From Petaurus breviceps papuanus (taxonomy: Eukaryota > Chordata > Mammalia > Diprotodontia > Petauridae): a stretch of DNA of 64,000 nt. The DNA lies in assembly GCA_028583685.1 (NCBI GenBank), contig JAMXIF010001164.1, positions 7,648,303-7,712,302 of the forward strand. The letters run 5' to 3'. Of this stretch, positions 10,276-22,011 are shown piece after piece (position 1 is the stretch's first letter; every line of letters starts with the position of its first letter). The notes under the pieces were generated by a model, which made no database searches, was not told the origin of the DNA, and saw nothing but the letters and a program-made list of their open reading frames with translations. A program made the position numbers and the translations under genes.

Positions 10276-12950
10276 TAGCTAAAATTCTTTCTCCTGGTTC
10301 ACAATTTGCTTGAATCCCCAGTTCCAACTAATTCTCTCATTTTACATAGACCCCAGAGGCATTATTAATCATACTGAAGTCAATCCTTCAATCAATCAGA
10401 AAAATCTTTTTTCATTCAGGGAGGTATCCAGACCATGTTCATATCTAGAGAAAATTTGACTCCTCCTCACCTGATGAATATATCAGTGTATGGCATCTTA
10501 TCACTGACTTTAAGTGGGGGATGGACTAAAAAAGATGAAGTACTTTTTATTGCCAAAACATTTCCACTAAAATCTGCATATTTGGTGGATTTTTTTAAAG
10601 ACAAAATAGTAAAAAAAAAAAGATTGATGTAAGTTCTCAAATTTCTATTCTGATTCAGAAAGATAAAATGACTATACTTATAAAAAGTTAGAGCTATGTA
10701 TAATAGATATACAAAATAATATTTTGATATATTTCTTAATTTAAAAAATCTGTCCTACAAATAAAACAGAAGAAAGTAAAGAACAGATCATTAATCACTT
10801 GACTGATCTATAGAAATAATTCTCATTTTATCCTGAAGATCTATTTCTTAATAAGAATGGATAAAGAACCCATATGATATATCCTTTTCTTACACCATCT
10901 GGATAAGAATAGTTAATAGACTTGTTTTATGGTAGTATACTGAAACAAACATTTAAACCCAAATGTCTTATTAGTTTTGGTTATGGGAGAATACAAATTT
11001 CTCTAGTTCACCAAACAAAGTGGCATACATTTCACTTCCATTTGTAACATCTTAATTGGGTTTTCTACTGTAGCTGCTATAATATTTATTTCAGTTTATG
11101 GGTGAAAAAGACTTGTCATACCCCAATTGCCCTCCAAAAAGGCAAAAAAAAAAAAAAAGAAAAAGACTCATCAGCAATGATACCCATATCACCATGTTTA
11201 ATAATAATATTATGATTATCATTTTATAAACTATAAACACAAAAATTCTAAAGTATTTTAGTCACTAAGAATGTGTTACATTATTTTATTATCTATGATT
11301 TGTTTCTGTTATAAGAATTATAAAAATCTTTTATTTAAATAAAATATGAGTGTTTACATAGATTATTTAATGAAACTTGTGTATAACTATGAATAATAAT
11401 ATAAAATGGAGGATCTCACTATATAAAGTTGACTTAAATGATGTGGTTGGCATGCTAGTGGAGAGGGTGGGGAGGGTGGGTGGCAAATTGTGTTTTCCTC
11501 TTCCTTTAGGCTTTTATGCCTTCAGGTAAACACCATCTACTTGGGAAGAGGAAGAAAGGAGCAAGATTCTAGCATCTGACACATTGCTTCAAGGGCCATT
11601 GTTATATTTTTCATACCCATACCTTCGTTTCCATCTATCTTTGTAGATTGGGTTTTCAAACACACACTTAGGGTAATTGGGCAGAGTCTCCAAACAAACA
11701 CCATCTCAGCAGGGAAGTTAGGGCTATGTCAAAAGGGCCTCATCAAAGACTTAACTCTTATAAGAACCATGACCCTTTGTTGCCTGGAAATAGTGCCAAA
11801 TACTATCACTGTGTATTAGACACTAAGGGAAGGGATACAAAGGCACCTATCCTCTTTCAGTTGATTCCCTAGCATATCAGGGGAGACATAGCCACATCAG
11901 GGAACATTCTCTCCAATGTACCCAGATGATTCAGGGCCACCATTTTTAAGCTCCAAAGACTCTGCTGGGCCTTACTTTTGCTCTATCAGATATCTAAAGC
12001 ATTCGAAGGCACCAAAGTTGTCTAGCCCAATTAAATGTACCAGCAATTAGTAGCAGACCTTCTTTTACATTTCCCAATGTAATGCTGTCTGCCATTTCCA
12101 ATGATTCTCCTATTTTCCCCAAGCTTTGGTACTGACCCAACCAGGAGCTATCTCTTACCATTGTGCTGATGCCTTCTTGAATAAGAGTGCTAACATCATT
12201 CCTGACCCCTCTCTTCAAGATCCCTATTTCTTATTCTCCTCTATAGGAGGATATATGTTATATAACCTCCCTTTTATGCACCTAGAGGCTCTGGCTCACC
12301 TCAGCAAAGATCTGGAAATCCTTCATAGTGTTGAGGCCAGGCAAACACTAGGAGCTATCTAAAGCACTAGTAGGAACAGAAGACAAGGAGAAAAGAGATG
12401 GGTAACTAGATAAATCCTATCTGGCAATGGGATTCTGGCTCGAGACCTCCATACAGGAGCTAGCTCAAGGAAGCTTGTTTAGATTAAGGCTGGGCAGGAA
12501 TCAGCTCAATTTTGAAGTGTCAGTCAAAAGCAGCTGAGTCAGCTTTTCCTGGTGGACAGTTAATCTTCCATAAATTAATTAAGCTTTGCTGAGGGGGTCC
12601 CCAAAGACCGAACTCCTGTGAATAAGTGAACACAGTTAATAAGTGCGGCAAACAAGAAGTTTACCGTGGAAGTTCACTATAAGAACTATTAGTGATAATA
12701 ACAAAAGATTGAGGCCCTTGCTTCCCTCAAAAATAGCATTCAAAAGGAAAATTTCAGTGATGTTCTAGGAGTGGGCAATGTTAATATTTCTGTCAGTATC
12801 ATGTAATAACTATGTATGAACAAAATGTAGTTTGGTCTCTTTCCTAGAAAAGATAATAAAGGAAGGAATATTTTTCTACTCTCTAAGTCATCAGGGAGAA
12901 TGAAGTGGAATAGAAGCAATGTGTTAGGCAAGAAACAAAGGAGGAAAAAG
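10276..12950. other. 2.7-kb AT-rich stretch without recognised gene
   Basis: Very AT-rich between about 10600 and 11450, then more balanced. A poly-A run lies at 11141-11160, next to a C/A-rich motif like a SINE tail (CCCCAATTGCCCTCCAAAAA at about 11121-11140). Open frames at 11994-12218 (-) and 12126-12362 (+) overlap and show no domains. Confidence 0.5.
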
Positions 12951-12951
12951 A

Positions 12952-12973
12952 TCCAAGAGAGAATGAGAGAGAC

Positions 12974-13015
<42 letters not shown>

Positions 13016-13298
13016 GAGAGAGAGAGAGAGAGGGAGAGAGAGAGGGGGCGCGGGGGCATTGGGGGCCGAAGGGAGGAGGGAAGAGAGAGAGAGAGAGAGA
13101 GAGGCAGAGACAGAGAGAGAGAGACAGAGAGAGAGATAGAGAGAGACAGAGAGAGACAGAAAGAGAGAGGAGAGAGAGAGAGACAGAGATAGAGAGAGAG
13201 AGGAAAGAGAGAGAGACAAAGAGAGAGAGGAAAGAAAAAGAGAAAGAGAGACAGAGAGAGAGGGAGGAAGAGAGGAGAGAAAGGAAGAGAGAAAGAGA

Positions 13299-13331
<33 letters not shown>
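12952..13331. repeat. (GA)n microsatellite, about 380 bp
   Basis: Almost unbroken purine repeat with GACA/GGAA variants. It is interrupted at about 13046-13080 by a G-rich, CpG-containing block (GGGGGCGCGGGGGC). Both minus-strand frames read as serine/leucine-rich pseudo-proteins of over 200 codons, which are artefacts. Confidence 0.97.
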
Positions 13332-13334
<3 letters not shown>

Positions 13335-13880
13335 CATTCTAGCAAGGGAGGAAAGTAACACAAACAATGCCACAATGATTGGGGATCCTAAGGCAAATGG
13401 TGTGTATATGAAGCCCCGAGACCAGGAATGAGTAAGTCCTATGTTAGTAGCCATCCCAAGAATCATACTCTGGCCCCATAATCTGGTGCCAATTTTCCTG
13501 GAGATGGAGAGAACTCCCATAAGCAGGTCTAACCCTTTGTAAAACTGTGAAATGATAAAGTTTGTTTTTGTCACCCCTTCTCCATTTTCTTTGTCCCCTC
13601 TTGCCCCTTAGCATTCCCTTATACTTGACTCCTAAATACTCAGTACCTTTTTGGCTTTCCCACTACCTGCTTTGCTTGGTCTCAATTCCATCATCTTTCG
13701 CCTTCATCTTCCTACCCACACTACCCTTCCCCTCTGCCCATGCCAGGATAAGTTCATCACCAAGAAACTCATCATCATTTCAACCCTGGTGCTCTTACCT
13801 TATCACTATCCTTGGCTGCTCTGCCCCTCTGACTGGAGGGTTAGAGGATAGTGCAAAAAAACCAAACACCTCCCAAAGTC
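13332..13880. other. Unassigned sequence leading into an L2 end
   Basis: Pyrimidine-rich from about 13560. It may contain old L2 sequence, but I only trust the L2 assignment after about 13920. Confidence 0.45.
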
Positions 13881-13919
13881 TACCTATATAATGGGGTCAG
13901 AGTCCCAGACAACATTTCT

Positions 13920-14108
13920 CACCAGATGCTCTGTTTGGTTTTAACTCCATCATCATCGTGCCCCTTGTCTCCCCATTTTCAGCTTCCTTTTGGCCCACTC
14001 AGATTGTAAGCTCCTTGAGGGCAAATAGTGTCTTTTTTGTTATTTGTATCCCCAGCACTTAATTCATTGTCTGGCACATGTTAGGTAATTTAAAAATGTC
14101 TATTGTAT
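13920..14108 (+). mobile_element. L2 3' end
   Basis: Shows the L2 terminal motif series GATTGTAAGCTCCTTGAGGG, TTTGTATCCCCAGCACTTAA and GTCTGGCACATGTTAGGTAA. Confidence 0.78.
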
Positions 14109-14378
14109 TATATTTCAATATTATATTCATCACTATGGAATACCATCCAGGCTTTCCCACCATAAACAGTTTCCCTAACTCCAAAACTGTGCTATCCTCT
14201 GCTTATTTATGCCTCAACTACAATTTTTAGTCTCATTGTCGGGTAATCCCTGCTAGCTGTTGAAAAGTGTTTCTAACTAAAGAAATTCAAACTCAAGAGT
14301 GAATGATTGATTTCATACTTGATGTATTACCCCTTCTAGGTGTGTACTTTGATTTTGAGAGAAGATACTTGTTAATAC

Positions 14379-14642
14379 AGGACAGCCAGATGGCAGAGTG
14401 GATAAAGTGCTGGACCTGTAGTCAGGAAGACTCATCTTCCTGAGTTCAAATCTGGCCTCAGATAGTTACTAGCTGTGTGACCCTGGGCAAGTCACTTAAC
14501 CCTATATGGCTCAGTTTCCTCATCTATAAAATGAGCTGGAGAAGGAGCTGGGAAACCACTCCAGTACCTTTGTCCAGAAAATTCCAAATGGGGTCATGAA
14601 GAATTGGAAATGACCGAAAAATGACTGAACATCAACAACAAC
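14379..14642 (+). repeat. Mar1-type CORE-SINE, full length
   Basis: Head GGACAGCCAGATGGCAGAGT, CORE GTGACCCTGGGCAAGTCACT, hinge AAATGAGCTGGAGAAGG, tail GGGTCATGAAGAATTGG and the ACATCAACAACAAC end are all present. Confidence 0.92.
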
Positions 14643-14667
14643 TTGCTGACACAAATGATCGTTAATG

Positions 14668-14835
14668 GTGTATAGTAGAGAAGGCCCTGTGTGTGAAGTT
14701 AAGAGACTCGAGTTCAAATTCTTGATCTGTCACTGCTTAGTGAAGCAAATCCCTTAACTTCTTTGGAGCTCAAATTTCTCAAATGTAAAATCAAAGGGAT
14801 CAAAAGTCCTCTAAGATCTCTAACTCCAAAATTTG
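14668..14835 (+). repeat. THER1/MIR-type SINE
   Basis: GTTAAGAGACTCGAGTTCAA, TCCCTTAACTTCTTTGGAGC and TCCTCTAAGATCTCTAACTC match the therian SINE order, with moderate decay. Confidence 0.65.
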
Positions 14836-15300
14836 TTGACAAAATTTCCAACAGTGAAAGTGAGATTTGTGAGTGGTAGACATCACCTTCCTAGAAAGCT
14901 CAAAGAGGGGCCACTTCTCCTGTATTGAAAGAATGGGTCATGAGTCTATCAGTCTGCCGGTTTTTATCATGGCGTTTAATGGGACATAAATCCCCCTACT
15001 ACCATTGTGTGGCTGTGACTTTTATATTTTAGGATGCAGCCCATGGGCCTTGTGTGGTGGCAGGGAGGCCTGTGAATTTGTGTTTTTTAAAAATATTTCA
15101 GTAATAACATTTTAATAGAATTGGTTTCTTTCATAATTTTGTGTATTTTATTTTATGCATGCACTGAAAAATATTATTCTGAATAGAGGTATACAGGCTT
15201 CACCTGATTGCCAAACATGCAGAAAAAAAGTTAAGAATTACTGCTCTAGGAAAACATGTGGCACATGTTTTCATTTCTACCTTCCCAGAATGTGAGATAT
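14836..15300. other. Unassigned sequence
   Basis: No exon or repeat recognised, apart from AT-rich low complexity about 15080-15180. Confidence 0.5.
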
Positions 15301-15307
15301 ATAAAGC

Positions 15308-15453
15308 AGAGAAAAACAAAAACAAAAACAAAAAAAAACAAAAAAACTAACCAAAGACACAAATTAAAAAAAAAAAAAAGAAACAACAGACAACTAACCT
15401 TTCCCCATAAAATGACAGTAACAGCCACAGCTGCCACCACCACCACCACCAAC
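15308..15453. repeat. A-rich (AAAAAC)n and (CCA)n low-complexity tract
   Basis: The A-rich stretch 15310-15380 is followed by CCACCACCACCACC at 15437-15450. It explains the Val/Phe-rich and Gly-rich frames on the other strand. Confidence 0.9.
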
Positions 15454-15504
15454 CTGATGTAGACATGACAGGGAAGATTTCTGGGACTCAGTGATTTTGC
15501 ACAG

Positions 15505-15693
15505 AATAATATATTTAGAGCTAGAAGGGATATTAGAGGCCATATAGCACAGCCCCTTCCCTTCTTTTTTACAGATGAGGAAGCTGAAGTGAAGAAAAGT
15601 AAGTGACTTGTCTAGAATCACACAGTTAGTGACTGAGGCAGGATTTGAACCTAGGTCTTCCAGATTCCAAGATCAGCACTCTATACACTACAT
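15505..15693 (-). repeat. MIR-type SINE, right part displaced by a hAT MITE
   Basis: Reverse MIR/THER1: TTAGAGCTAGAAGGGATATT, ACAGATGAGGAAGCTGAAG, GGATTTGAACCTAGGTCTTC, CAGCACTCTATACACTACAT. The last bases (TGCTACCTCTC) resume at about 16463, beyond the MITE. Confidence 0.78.
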
Positions 15694-16452
15694 CAGAGGT
15701 GTCAAACATACCTTTGGCAGCTACATGTGACCCACAACACCTGAGAATGATGCTCAAATCAGATTGAAATGCAATTGGGAAATATTTAATGGAATAAACA
15801 AAAAATACACTAAGACATGAATAATATTAATCTGTGGTTTTCTAAGTCTGTATTGTAATGGGAATGTAAATTTTTAAAATTTTCCCTGCCCCTAGGCTAA
15901 AGTGCACCTGGAGCCTGAGGTGGGAGGCTTGTTTTTCAGTAGATACTTTTTGATTGGCCAGTGGGTCAATAAGGTTGTTACATTCTCTGAGCCAGGAGAA
16001 GGCTATATAAGCCCTGATGTGTAGCTTTGTTTTGGGGCTCACTTTGAGAAGTGTTCTGTGATTTGATCAGATGAAACTCTGGGAAGCCATTGTTGAGAGT
16101 CCCCCAGCTTTGAAAAACCCAGATGTTGATTTGGTATGGATGTAATGGTTGGACAGTTTGGAAATCTGTATACTTGATCTGTTTCTCTGTCTTGATAATT
16201 CTGTCTGTATACTCTGAAGTTCAGGGTGCTGACCTTTTTCTCCTGAACTAGGTAAACGATATATGTTTGACTGATTAAAGTAAGCTTGTTAACCCATTTT
16301 GAGTTGCTTTCCTTTATCAAAGCAAATCTAAGAGCCTGTGTTGGCAGACACCCTGGGGACTCTGGGGTGCTTGCTGCTACATGTATACAGCCCACAGGGA
16401 TCCTGAAGTATTATTTAGTGGCTCCCAATACTATCTGAGCTGGACACCACTG
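15694..16452. mobile_element. hAT-type MITE interrupted by solo LTR copy 2
   Basis: Terminal inverted repeats CAGAGGTGTCAAAC (15694) and the reverse of CAGTGGTGTCCAG (16452), with 8-bp duplications CACTACAT / CAATGCAT (6 of 8 identical) at 15686-15693 and 16453-16460. Without the LTR and its duplicated TGTAT the MITE is about 226 bp. It is non-coding and was presumably mobilised by a hAT transposase. Confidence 0.8.
15854..16381 (+). mobile_element. Solo LTR of an endogenous retrovirus (copy 2)
   Basis: The 528-bp unit is the inverse orientation of copies 1, 3 and 4. It begins TGTAATGGG and ends GCTACA, with the exact duplication TGTAT on both sides (15849-15853 and 16382-16386). In this orientation the CCAAT motif, TATATAAG and ATTAAA lie on the + strand. 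It splits a hAT MITE and is thus younger than it. No internal region is present. Confidence 0.88.
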
Positions 16453-16474
16453 CAATGCATCATGCTACCTCTCA

Positions 16475-17900
16475 AAAAAAGGTATCTGCAACAGATAGTC
16501 TTATGTGCCTACTTCCCTTTTTTTTTTCTCCTTGCACTCCATTGCTCTGTATTGGTAGAATTATGGGGATTGGTTTAACAAATATTAGCGATGGTAGCAT
16601 TATTCTTGTCTGCTTGAAAATGCTGGCTAATCACAGCTCCTGCTTTGATGGGAATGCTATAGGACTCTCCTGGCTCAGCAGCTATGCCTCCTGCTTTCCT
16701 CCCCCTAGGGCTCAGCTCTGTTGTCTTCTCTTACTACGAGAAAATATGGACATGAAGAAGATTTCCTTCCTAACATGCCAGACGTAGCAGAGTGATTAGA
16801 GTAGCACAGGATGCCATTAGGTATGATGCATCAAAGTAGAGGGTCAAGTAGAAATCAGTTTTGCTAAGAACACAGGATGAGGCAAGGTAGTAGTTAAAAA
16901 TACCATGGTCACATCTAATTACTGATTTCAAAGAATACAATGGATATAGAGTAAGTTTAGGCCAAAATCAGCATGAATAATTTATGGATTAAAGAAGATT
17001 CATTCATCAAGTTGAGAGCTCTAAAGAGGAATTGTTGAGATTTTGTATGAAACGTTATGATTAGAGATTTTCCCTCCCAGACCCAGGCATTTAGTAATGT
17101 GACGACTGTGAATTTCTGGAGGAAGAGTGAAAATCAGCCACCTGGTTATACCCAGTCAAAATGGGTCACCAAATACCGTGAACCCAATCAAGAGAAAACT
17201 CCTCTTAACTATGACTCTGAAGATATTCCTCCTGGGTTCCAGCCTCATGGCAGTTTTGACCCAGGCTTCCCAGCATCCTGGACTCTGCTTTCAAGTTCTC
17301 ATTTGCTAGGTTGTCTCGGATTGGCCCTCCCAATTCTTTATTTCATTGGTTTGCATCGTTTTTCCTGGCTGTGCTCTTTCATTCTTCCCCTTGGTTCTTC
17401 TATGTCTCATGCATAACTGGATATGTTGGGTAATGATGGATGATAGTGGGACCCAGCACTATTCATCCATCTCATAGTCCCGCAGTTAGCGGCAATAATT
17501 ATTAACTACATCTTTGCTGCTCTGGTGCAACCAGGACTCTGAGATTATCTCAGATCTAAACAGTTCTCCTGACTGAATTAACCCCTTAACTCTCAACATT
17601 TCACTGCAAATGACTCCTATGAAATTTTCTTCTATTTGGGAATAGCAAAACCAAAAGTTGCTAGTCTCAGGAGCAAAGAAGTATTGGAAGAGGCAGAGAG
17701 ATGTGGTCTGAAGGAGGGCTTCATCATATAATTTCCCCTTACTTTAAAAGTTAGAATTTGCAAAGCTAACACTCAGGAGGTTTCTCCTTTTCTCCGAGAT
17801 ATATTGTTTGCAATTAGGATATGTTGTTACTGGGTGAAAAGGGTATTTCTGTTATGGGCTTGTGGTCTAAATGGCATCCAATGGTCATGGTAAACTGAGA
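16475..17900. other. Unassigned sequence, one open frame of 119 codons
   Basis: The + frame 17057-17416 (PPGYTQSKWVTKYREPNQEK) is preceded by a pyrimidine-rich CCCTCCCAG, but no donor and protein family could be matched. I leave it unannotated. Confidence 0.45.
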
Positions 17901-17905
17901 TGACT

Positions 17906-18029
17906 AGTGACGATGATGATGATGATGGTGATGGTGACAATGATGATCGTGATGATGATGGTGGTGGTGACAATGATGATGGTGATGATGATGGTGGTGG
18001 TGATGATGGTGGTGATGATAATGATGATT
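17906..18029. repeat. (GAT/GGT)n trinucleotide microsatellite
   Basis: GATGATGGTGATGGTGACAA and variants over about 120 bp. The minus strand reads as a run of histidines, which is an artefact. Confidence 0.95.
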
Positions 18030-18174
18030 TATATTAGCAGTATGCCATAGTAGATCGAGTGCTGGCTTTGGGGTTATGAGGATCTGGATTCTAATCATGC
18101 CTTTAACATTTTTTAGCAGTGTGACTGTAGTATATTGTTTAGCTTTTGTGATGTTCTCTAAGAGTTATAAAATA

Positions 18175-18301
18175 GGGGCAGCTAGATGACTCAGTACCAG
18201 TCCTGGAGTCAAGAGGACCTGAGTTCAAATGTGGCCTCAGACACTTTTTAGCTGTGTGACCCTGGGCAAGTCACTACCCCAATTGCCTCCAAAAAAGAAA
18301 A
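18175..18301 (+). repeat. tRNA-derived marsupial SINE
   Basis: GGGGCAGCTAGATGACTCAG head, GTGACCCTGGGCAAGTCACT and the CCCCAATTGCCTCC-A-rich tail. Flanked by ATAAAATA (18167-18174 and 18302-18309). About 20 bp of the head and the usual GGATAGAGC are missing. Confidence 0.88.
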
Positions 18302-18436
18302 ATAAAATAACTCTAATTCCAAGATTCACACAAAGGGCAATGAAGAAGTCAATAGTGGGCACAAGGATGCTGAAACACAGTACAGATGAAGCAGCATGTC
18401 ACGTGGTACAGAAAAAAAGAAAAAAAGCCAAACATT

Positions 18437-18600
18437 TATAGAACTCTGGATTTAAAAGTCAGAAGGCTTGGGTTCAAATCCTGAATTTGCAGTTGTCTAT
18501 GTGACTTTGGGTGAGCCACTTAACCTCTGGGTGTCTCAGTTACCTCGAATGTAAAATGAGAAAAGTGGGCTAGACAGACCCCTCCAGTTCTAAATCCATA
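18437..18600 (+). repeat. THER1-type SINE
   Basis: GGATTTAAAAGTCAGAAGGC, TTGGGTTCAAATCCTGAATT, CTTAACCTCTGGGTGTCTCA and CCTCCAGTTCTAAATCCATA follow the therian consensus order. Confidence 0.78.
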
Positions 18601-18639
18601 GTGACTGAAATGTCAACTTCTCAAAGGAATAGAATTGAC

Positions 18640-18728
18640 TATTTCTTTCTGACTTAGCATCACCAACACCTAGCACGGTTCCTGGCACATGAGATGTTTG
18701 ATAAGTGTTTGTTGATTGGTTGATTGAT
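18640..18728 (+). mobile_element. L2 3' terminal fragment
   Basis: CACCAACACCTAGCACGGTT, CCTGGCACATGAGATGTTTG and ATAAGTGTTTGTTGATTG are the last bases of L2. Confidence 0.72.
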
Positions 18729-19134
18729 AGTATACTATGTTTCCACAGGAAAAACAGCATAAAGGATGCCATCAGAGAAATGGGCAGATGGAGAAAATGA
18801 TGGGGAATGATGTAGCAAGAGCAAATGCAGATTGAAGGATAGCCTCTGTGCTTTATTGGTACCCACAAGGCAGGAAAAGACCTTATATGGAAGGTGACCC
18901 CAATGTGGCACATTTACAGGAGGCCATGGAAAAAAAAGTCAGAGGATGGATAAGCTGTGAACTGCATAGTTCTAGATAGTAGCTATGTTCACACTCCATT
19001 TAAAATATAGTGCAATTTTAAGGTGAGGAAGCATTCTAAGTACTTTTGTTTTATTTTTTGGTCTAGACTTCTTATTCAATTGATGTAGGGATATTTCTAT
19101 GAGGGGAAAAAACTCACTACACTTATATAGGTTA

Positions 19135-19290
19135 GGAACTGCTCTATAATTTGTATTCTAAAAGAATTTCCCAGGGTGCTGAGCAGTTGACTGACCTAGG
19201 ATCACATAACCAGTTGAGAGGTGGGAGAGGAACCCAAATCTTCCATGTTCCAACATCAGCCTCTATACACTATAACATGCTACCACTATG
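19135..19290 (-). repeat. MIR fragment
   Basis: GAGCAGTTGACTGACCTAGG, ATCACATAACCAGTTGAGAG, ACCCAAATCTTCCATGTTCC and CTCTATACACTATAACATGC follow the reverse SINE order. Confidence 0.6.
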
Positions 19291-19429
19291 TATATTTAAA
19301 TATAGAAATCTTCATTAATCCAGATTTCATTCTTTTAAAATTTGTGACTATTTTAGGATGTACATGCCATTTATTTAGAGGAAAGGGAAAAAGAAATGAT
19401 TGATAACCTTATGACAAGATTCCAAATAA

Positions 19430-20035
19430 CTAATAAAAAGATAAGTTAAATGAAATAAATGCTGAGGTTTCACCTCATACCCAGAAAATTGGCAAAGATG
19501 ATTCAAAAACAGAAATAATCAACACTGGAGGGATTATGGAAAGAGTGGAGCACTGTTTGTAGAACTATTAATTAGTCCAACAATTGTGATACAATTTGGA
19601 ATTATATTAGAAAATTACTAACTTGTTCATAACCATTGATTCCAGGAACAAAAGACTTATATACTACAAAATACTTATGGTAACAGTCTTTATGGTAGCA
19701 ATGAAACAAAACTGAAAATAAAATGAGCGCCCATCAATTGTATGACTGAAGAAATTGTGGCATATGTTATTGTGCTGCAAGACACAACCAATGGGAGAAA
19801 TCTAGAGAAAAAGGGAAGACTTGAATGAAGTGTGGCAAAGTGTAGAAAGCAGGAGCAAATTAAACAAATAATGTAAATGATAACACTCGAAGGTATTTGG
19901 ACTGTGATGAATTATAATGAACCATCTCTATCCTAGAAAACTGATCATGTAAAACGCCTCCCTTTTTTCATTAGTGTGACAGTGGTGTATGTATGTGATT
20001 AAGGGTGAAGGATAAGAAAGGAGAATAAATGGATG
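19430..20035 (+). mobile_element. L1 ORF2 3' part, decayed
   Basis: GTTTCACCTCATACCCAGAA, AACACTGGAGGGATTATGGA, the GCCCATCAATTGTATGACTG block and GATGAATTATAATGAACCA are the marsupial L1 ORF2 C-terminal landmarks in + orientation. Frames are broken in several places, and no 5' part is present. Confidence 0.77.
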
Positions 20036-21390
20036 TGGAATGTTTTTGCTAACAGATATGGTCACTGTGTGCTGGTTTTACCTTTAATCTTTCTCTTTGG
20101 TTATAGTGGAGGATTCAGTGGGAAATAACTGATTTGAAAGCAAAAATCCACAATCATAAAAAAAATTAAGGAGAGAATTGTAGTCTTTTGATGCACGTGG
20201 AGCCCACGTAGATGTTTTATTAAACTGCTTTGTCAACTTCCAGAAGTGGGTCACCAAATATCCACATGGGTCTGTTTTTCCATGCTCCCAGATTTGTGGT
20301 CTTTTTTTGGCCAGTTTCCAATTATACTGCCAAACCAAGAAGAAACTTCCCCCAAAAGAGACATTGATATAGGAAAAAGAGAGACTGGTGTGGTTTGAAA
20401 CTGTTGTTGACTTAATAGTTTCATAGGGTCTATTCTTGGTCTTCATTGATTCAGGGCAACATCCAAATTTATTCTATGCTAGTCTCTTTGACCCAAAGAT
20501 CCCAGAAATAGCCTTCTCTCTCCCCATTCTCTACCAGCTGCCTTTTCCTTAGCAGCTCAGCTCAAAGCACTTCCTATTTTTCTTTCCTATTTTAGTCCAA
20601 AATTTTAAGAAATATGTTTCAGTTTCACACTTCTACCTTTCTTTATCAAGCCATAGGTTCAAAACCTTTATTTCTGTTAAAAGGTGTGAGAGATTTTCTT
20701 GTTAATGAAAACTAAGACTACTCCTGGGATGGTCCATTGGTCCCTTGCTGGGCAGCCTCTCTTGATTGGGCTCAGGCTTGAAAGTGACCTCAGTGCAAAA
20801 GCCTGTGACTTTGCTTTCAATCTGATGTCTTCAGTGTCTAGTAATCCAATTGAGTTCTTACCCGTGGGTTGTACCCTAGATGCCTTGGAAGCAGACTGCT
20901 AAAAAGTTAATTCTAGAAAGCAGAGCAGGAACATCAAACATAGTAAGAGTGGAGGAAGTAATTGTGGACTCTTCTAGCCATTTGCCAGCCCCCTGAGAGC
21001 GCTTAGTAACAAGTCATAAACAAAAGCAACAGTAACAGCAACAACAGCATCAGAGAAAAAGGAAAAAATAAAACTATCCAAAAGGAAACAAATCTTTGCT
21101 CACTGTTGGGAAGCCTGGGACGATGATGAAGACCTAGGACAGATTCCTGGGACATTTGGAGGCAGCGTTTGGCAAATGAACAGAGGTAACTCCTTTCACT
21201 CCTTTGCTTTTCAGTGGGTCCAAGGTGCAGGAATGTTGTGCTTTCTCCCTGACTCCCCACCCTAGGGAATAGCATCTTTCTTTGTTTTCTAGGGGGCTTC
21301 TGAAATGGCTATTTAGAAAAATATTATGATTTAGGGGTAGTCTCCCATATAGAGAAAAGAATTAACATGAAGTAGTTTCTGGGATTGAGG
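20036..21390. other. Unassigned sequence
   Basis: The frames at 20084-20446 (-, 120 codons) and 20699-20902 (+) show no domain or splice context that I can support. Confidence 0.45.
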
Positions 21391-21391
21391 G

Positions 21392-21580
21392 AAAGTGTGG
21401 TGTAGGGGAAAGAGTACTGGAAATGAAGTCAGGAGACCTGGGTTTGAGTTCTGTCTTTGACTCTAGGCACTTGTATTATCCTGGGCAAGTCATTTAACAT
21501 CTGTGGGTCATGGTGGTCTCATTTGAAAATTGGAGGGAGGGTTGGGCTAAATCCTGTTTAGCTCTAAATCTGTGATCCTG
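21392..21580 (+). repeat. THER1-type SINE, full length
   Basis: AGTGTGGTGTAGGGGAAAGA, GTCAGGAGACCTGGGTTTGA, CCTGGGCAAGTCATTTAACA and GCTCTAAATCTGTGATCC show the complete therian SINE. A further partial head-less copy (CTGGCTATGTGACTCTGG) follows at about 21585-21655. Confidence 0.85.
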
Positions 21581-22011
21581 ACACTCAGGCTACAAGTCCT
21601 GCCCCTCCCATATGCTGGCTATGTGACTCTGGACAAGTTCCTTAAACTTTCTGTCTCCCTCCTTCCCCCAAACCCCCCAAATTCTCTAAGACTATAAGTT
21701 TGAAAGGTCTGAAGGATTTGCATCTGTGACGGACATTTCCAATAACACTGGAATCATGAGTGCAGATCAAAAAAAATAATTAAGAAGCCTGGAAATTATA
21801 ATTCTGAAGGGTGTTTTCTGTATGGTGTCAATTCAACCAGATGAAATGGGATGGATTCAGCTAATTAGCTGGGTGTTTTGTATATCCAATAGTGGAGAAA
21901 AACTGGAGTTGATCTTTTCTACCCCCAACCAATTTGCTAAGGGTGTTATATGGATCTTCTAGGGAGCCTATGGAAGGAGATGAATGAAAACAACTAAAGA
22001 TTTATGATTTG

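Noticed and set aside
12740-13574. Two serine/leucine-rich frames of over 200 codons on the minus strand
   Set aside because: They are translations of the (GA)n microsatellite; composition and phase simply follow the repeat.
17057-17416. 119-codon open frame considered as a host exon
   Set aside because: No recognisable protein family and no donor in frame; of chance length for the window.
17904-18098. Poly-histidine frame on the minus strand
   Set aside because: Translation of the GAT/GGT trinucleotide repeat.
18175-18301. tRNA-like sequence considered as a tRNA gene
   Set aside because: It and all similar units are SINEs with A-rich tails and target-site duplications; no cloverleaf-complete tRNA was seen.
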